Below, piece by piece: positions 62,577 to 64,000 of a stretch of 64,000 bases of DNA (within the stretch, counting starts at the first letter, position 1; each line of letters opens with the position of its first letter). The DNA lies in contig CBDCUC010000030.1 in assembly GCA_965222485.1 (NCBI GenBank), positions 62,001 to 126,000 of the forward strand, read 5' to 3'. Position numbers and translations under genes: made by a program. Origin of the DNA: CBDCUC01 sp965222485. Its GTDB lineage: Bacteria; Pseudomonadota; Alphaproteobacteria; Rhizobiales; Hyphomicrobiaceae. Under the pieces are notes generated by a model. The model was not told the DNA's origin and searched no databases. It worked only from the letters and a program-made list of their open reading frames with translations.

Positions 62577-63596
62577 TCAGCTGTTCAACAAACGGGCGGC
62601 ATGGGGTGCAAAATAGGTGAGTACGCCGTGGGCACCTGCGCGCTTAAAAGCCGTGAGACTTTCCATAATGACTCGATCTTTGTCGAGCCAGCCGTTCTGA
62701 GCAGCTGCCATTAACATCGCGTACTCACCTGACACCTGATAGGCGAACGTCGGCACCGCAAAAGTGGTGCGGATGCGCCGCACGATATCGAGGTAGGGCA
62801 TGCCCGGCTTGACCATCACCATGTCGGCGCCTTCGGCAATGTCGAGGGCGACTTCATGTAGCGCCTCGTCGGTGTTGCCCGGGTCCATCTGATAGGTGCG
62901 CTTATCGCCCTTCAGATTGGACGATGAGCCTACGGCGTCTCGGAAGGGCCCGTAAAATGCCGATGCATATTTGGCGGCATACGACATGATCTGCGTGTTC
63001 TGGTAGCCCGCCGATTCCAATTCGGCACGAATGGCGCCGACGCGCCCGTCCATCATATCGGACGGCGCCAAGATATCCGCGCCCGCTTCAGCCTGCACAA
63101 TGGATTGTGCAACCAGAATTTCAATGGTCTCATCATTGACTATGACGCCATCGTGCATCAGTCCGTCATGACCATGTGTGGTGTAGGGATCCAGGGCGAC
63201 GTCAAGGATGATTCCGATGTCGTGCCCGGCATCGCGGACCGCACGGGTCGCACGGCAGACCAGGTTGTTGGAGTTGGTGGCTTCGCGTGCATCGTCTGAG
63301 CGCAAAGATTGCTGGGTATACGGAAACAGTGCGATTGCGGGGATACCTAGAGAGGCTGCTTCGCCTGCGGCCTTCACGGCGAGGTCGATGGAAAGGCGTT
63401 CCACGCCGGGCATGGTGTCCACCTTTTGGCGCTCGTTCTCACCGTCTATGACGAATAGCGGCCAAATGAGATCAGCGGGCGTTAACTCCGTCTCGGATAC
63501 CAGCCGTCGTGCCCAATCGCTTTTGCGATTGCGGCGCATACGTGTCTGGGGAAAACGAGTATCGGCCAGCGTGCTGTGGCGTTGAAAACGGGTCAT
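62577..63596 (-). CDS. hemB: Delta-aminolevulinic acid dehydratase (porphobilinogen synthase)
   Basis: A 339-aa enzyme that joins two 5-aminolevulinate molecules into porphobilinogen, the common precursor of heme and bacteriochlorophyll. Schiff-base Lys regions are visible in YAAKYASAFYGPFRDA and VMVKPGMPYLDI. The metal-site region reads DVALDPYTTHGHDGLMHDG, with Asp in place of the Cys triad of zinc enzymes, as in Mg-dependent bacterial forms. ATG 63596 matches the usual N-terminus. It supplies the pigment pathway encoded at the left end of the window. Confidence 0.95.
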   Translation of the reverse strand: MTRFQRHSTLADTRFPQTRMRRNRKSDWARRLVSETELTPADLIWPLFVIDGENERQKVDTMPGVERLSIDLAVKAAGEAASLGIPAIALFPYTQQSLRSDDAREATNSNNLVCRATRAVRDAGHDIGIILDVALDPYTTHGHDGLMHDGVIVNDETIEILVAQSIVQAEAGADILAPSDMMDGRVGAIRAELESAGYQNTQIMSYAAKYASAFYGPFRDAVGSSSNLKGDKRTYQMDPGNTDEALHEVALDIAEGADMVMVKPGMPYLDIVRRIRTTFAVPTFAYQVSGEYAMLMAAAQNGWLDKDRVIMESLTAFKRAGAHGVLTYFAPHAARLLNS

Positions 63597-63686
63597 GACG
63601 GCAACAAGAGCCTGATCGGCGGCGGGTGGCAAGACCTTGCCGCATGCTGAGATTAAATTTGTCGCCGATGGGCTTCCAAATCCTGT

Positions 63687-64000
63687 CTATTCGCAATAGT
63701 TGCGGCGCTTGCGTGGCGCTAGGTCGACGTGGAAGTGATTGCGATGGGCCTCGTTGGCTTCCGGTCCCAGAGTGGTGCCGAATCTGCGGCAGGCGCGTTT
63801 GTGGGCCGCGCGCAGGAACAAGCTTGTGCCGCTGGGGGGCTTGGGCTTTGAGGTGTGACGTGCAGCGGTCTTCTGTTTGGTTGGTCTGGCGCTGGCGACC
63901 GGGCGCGGCTTAGCGCCGCCAAGTTTGGCCGGCGCGGCTTTGAGGTCTTTGTTTTTCTCGCCCGACGCCTTGTTGGCTTTGCCACGGGGCACTTTGGCAG
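63687..64000 (-). CDS. Extensin-like protein, C-terminal part (gene continues past the window)
   Basis: The frame is open to the right edge on the minus strand and gives the end of an extensin-like (Extensin_2) domain protein: FLRAAHKRACRRFGTTLGPEANEAHRNHFHVDLAPRKRRNYCE, with the conserved His and Cys residues. The region before FLRAAHKRAC is a long Lys/Ala/Pro-rich stretch (about 55 residues), which looks like an insertion inside the domain. Family members are exported envelope proteins of unknown activity. The N-terminus lies outside the window. Confidence 0.75.
   Translation of the reverse strand, partial: AKVPRGKANKASGEKNKDLKAAPAKLGGAKPRPVASARPTKQKTAARHTSKPKPPSGTSLFLRAAHKRACRRFGTTLGPEANEAHRNHFHVDLAPRKRRNYCE

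Overview
The window reads as chromosome from a phototrophic alphaproteobacterium, most likely of the Hyphomicrobiales (Rhizobiales) type. The evidence is one end of a bacteriochlorophyll gene cluster (PucC family, bchP, bciB, bchJ, bchE), the alphaproteobacterial cell-cycle regulators CtrA and SciP, a rhizobial-type FliJ, a long B12-dependent ribonucleotide reductase, a complex I NDUFA12 homologue next to a DUF2155 gene, and a PmtA-like methyltransferase. I cannot name a genus. All functions are read from sequence by eye; no database search was run.

Layout. (1) 1-13.9 kb, photosynthesis region: a truncated PucC-family carrier, bchP, a first TspO and a small membrane protein run on the plus strand. 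A protein with a probable degenerate HAD-type half and a CBS pair follows. On the minus strand come a YfbU-family protein, a second TspO, bciB behind a small ribbon-helix-helix protein, then a light-sensing operon (heme oxygenase, bacteriophytochrome kinase, FixJ-like regulator) and bchJ-bchE. The bchE promoter carries a near-perfect FNR/FixK box and a PpsR/CrtJ-like dyad, which fits anaerobic, redox-controlled pigment synthesis. (2) 14.0-16.8 kb, small accessory patch: a dead IS3-family element, an FGE-like protein lacking the usual cysteines, and an integrase 3' fragment that abuts a tRNA(CAU). (3) 16.9-23.3 kb, minus-strand zinc-uptake operon: His-rich protein, TonB receptor, ZrgA-like protein, ABC ATPase and permease, DUF3299. 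(4) 23.4-30.3 kb: methyltransferase, mnmA, sciP, fliJ and ctrA, then a metallo-beta-lactamase-fold hydrolase. (5) 30.4-37.8 kb: small secreted proteins, a DksA-like protein with a strong downstream hairpin terminator, a PcfJ-domain protein, a cupin, and a tungstate/molybdate ABC transporter (tupABC) beside an HTH plus binding-protein regulator. (6) 37.8-56.6 kb, housekeeping and envelope: uvrB with a long basic tail, an SDR, aspartate aminotransferase, a dicarboxylate/glutamate symporter, an EF-G paralogue, exported MsrA and MsrB, sfsA, a MoaB/CinA-type protein, an RlpA-like protein and two unknowns. (7) 56.8-64 kb: nrdJ, the NDUFA12 homologue, DUF2155, hemB and a truncated extensin-like gene.

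No CRISPR array, defence island or complete prophage is visible. The most unusual items are the degenerate HAD-CBS protein in the photosynthesis cluster, the long inverted-repeat operator in front of tupBCA, paired TTAACCAT sites before an RlpA homologue that lacks conserved residues, the FGE-like cargo between mobile-element relics, and the AT-hook tail on UvrB.
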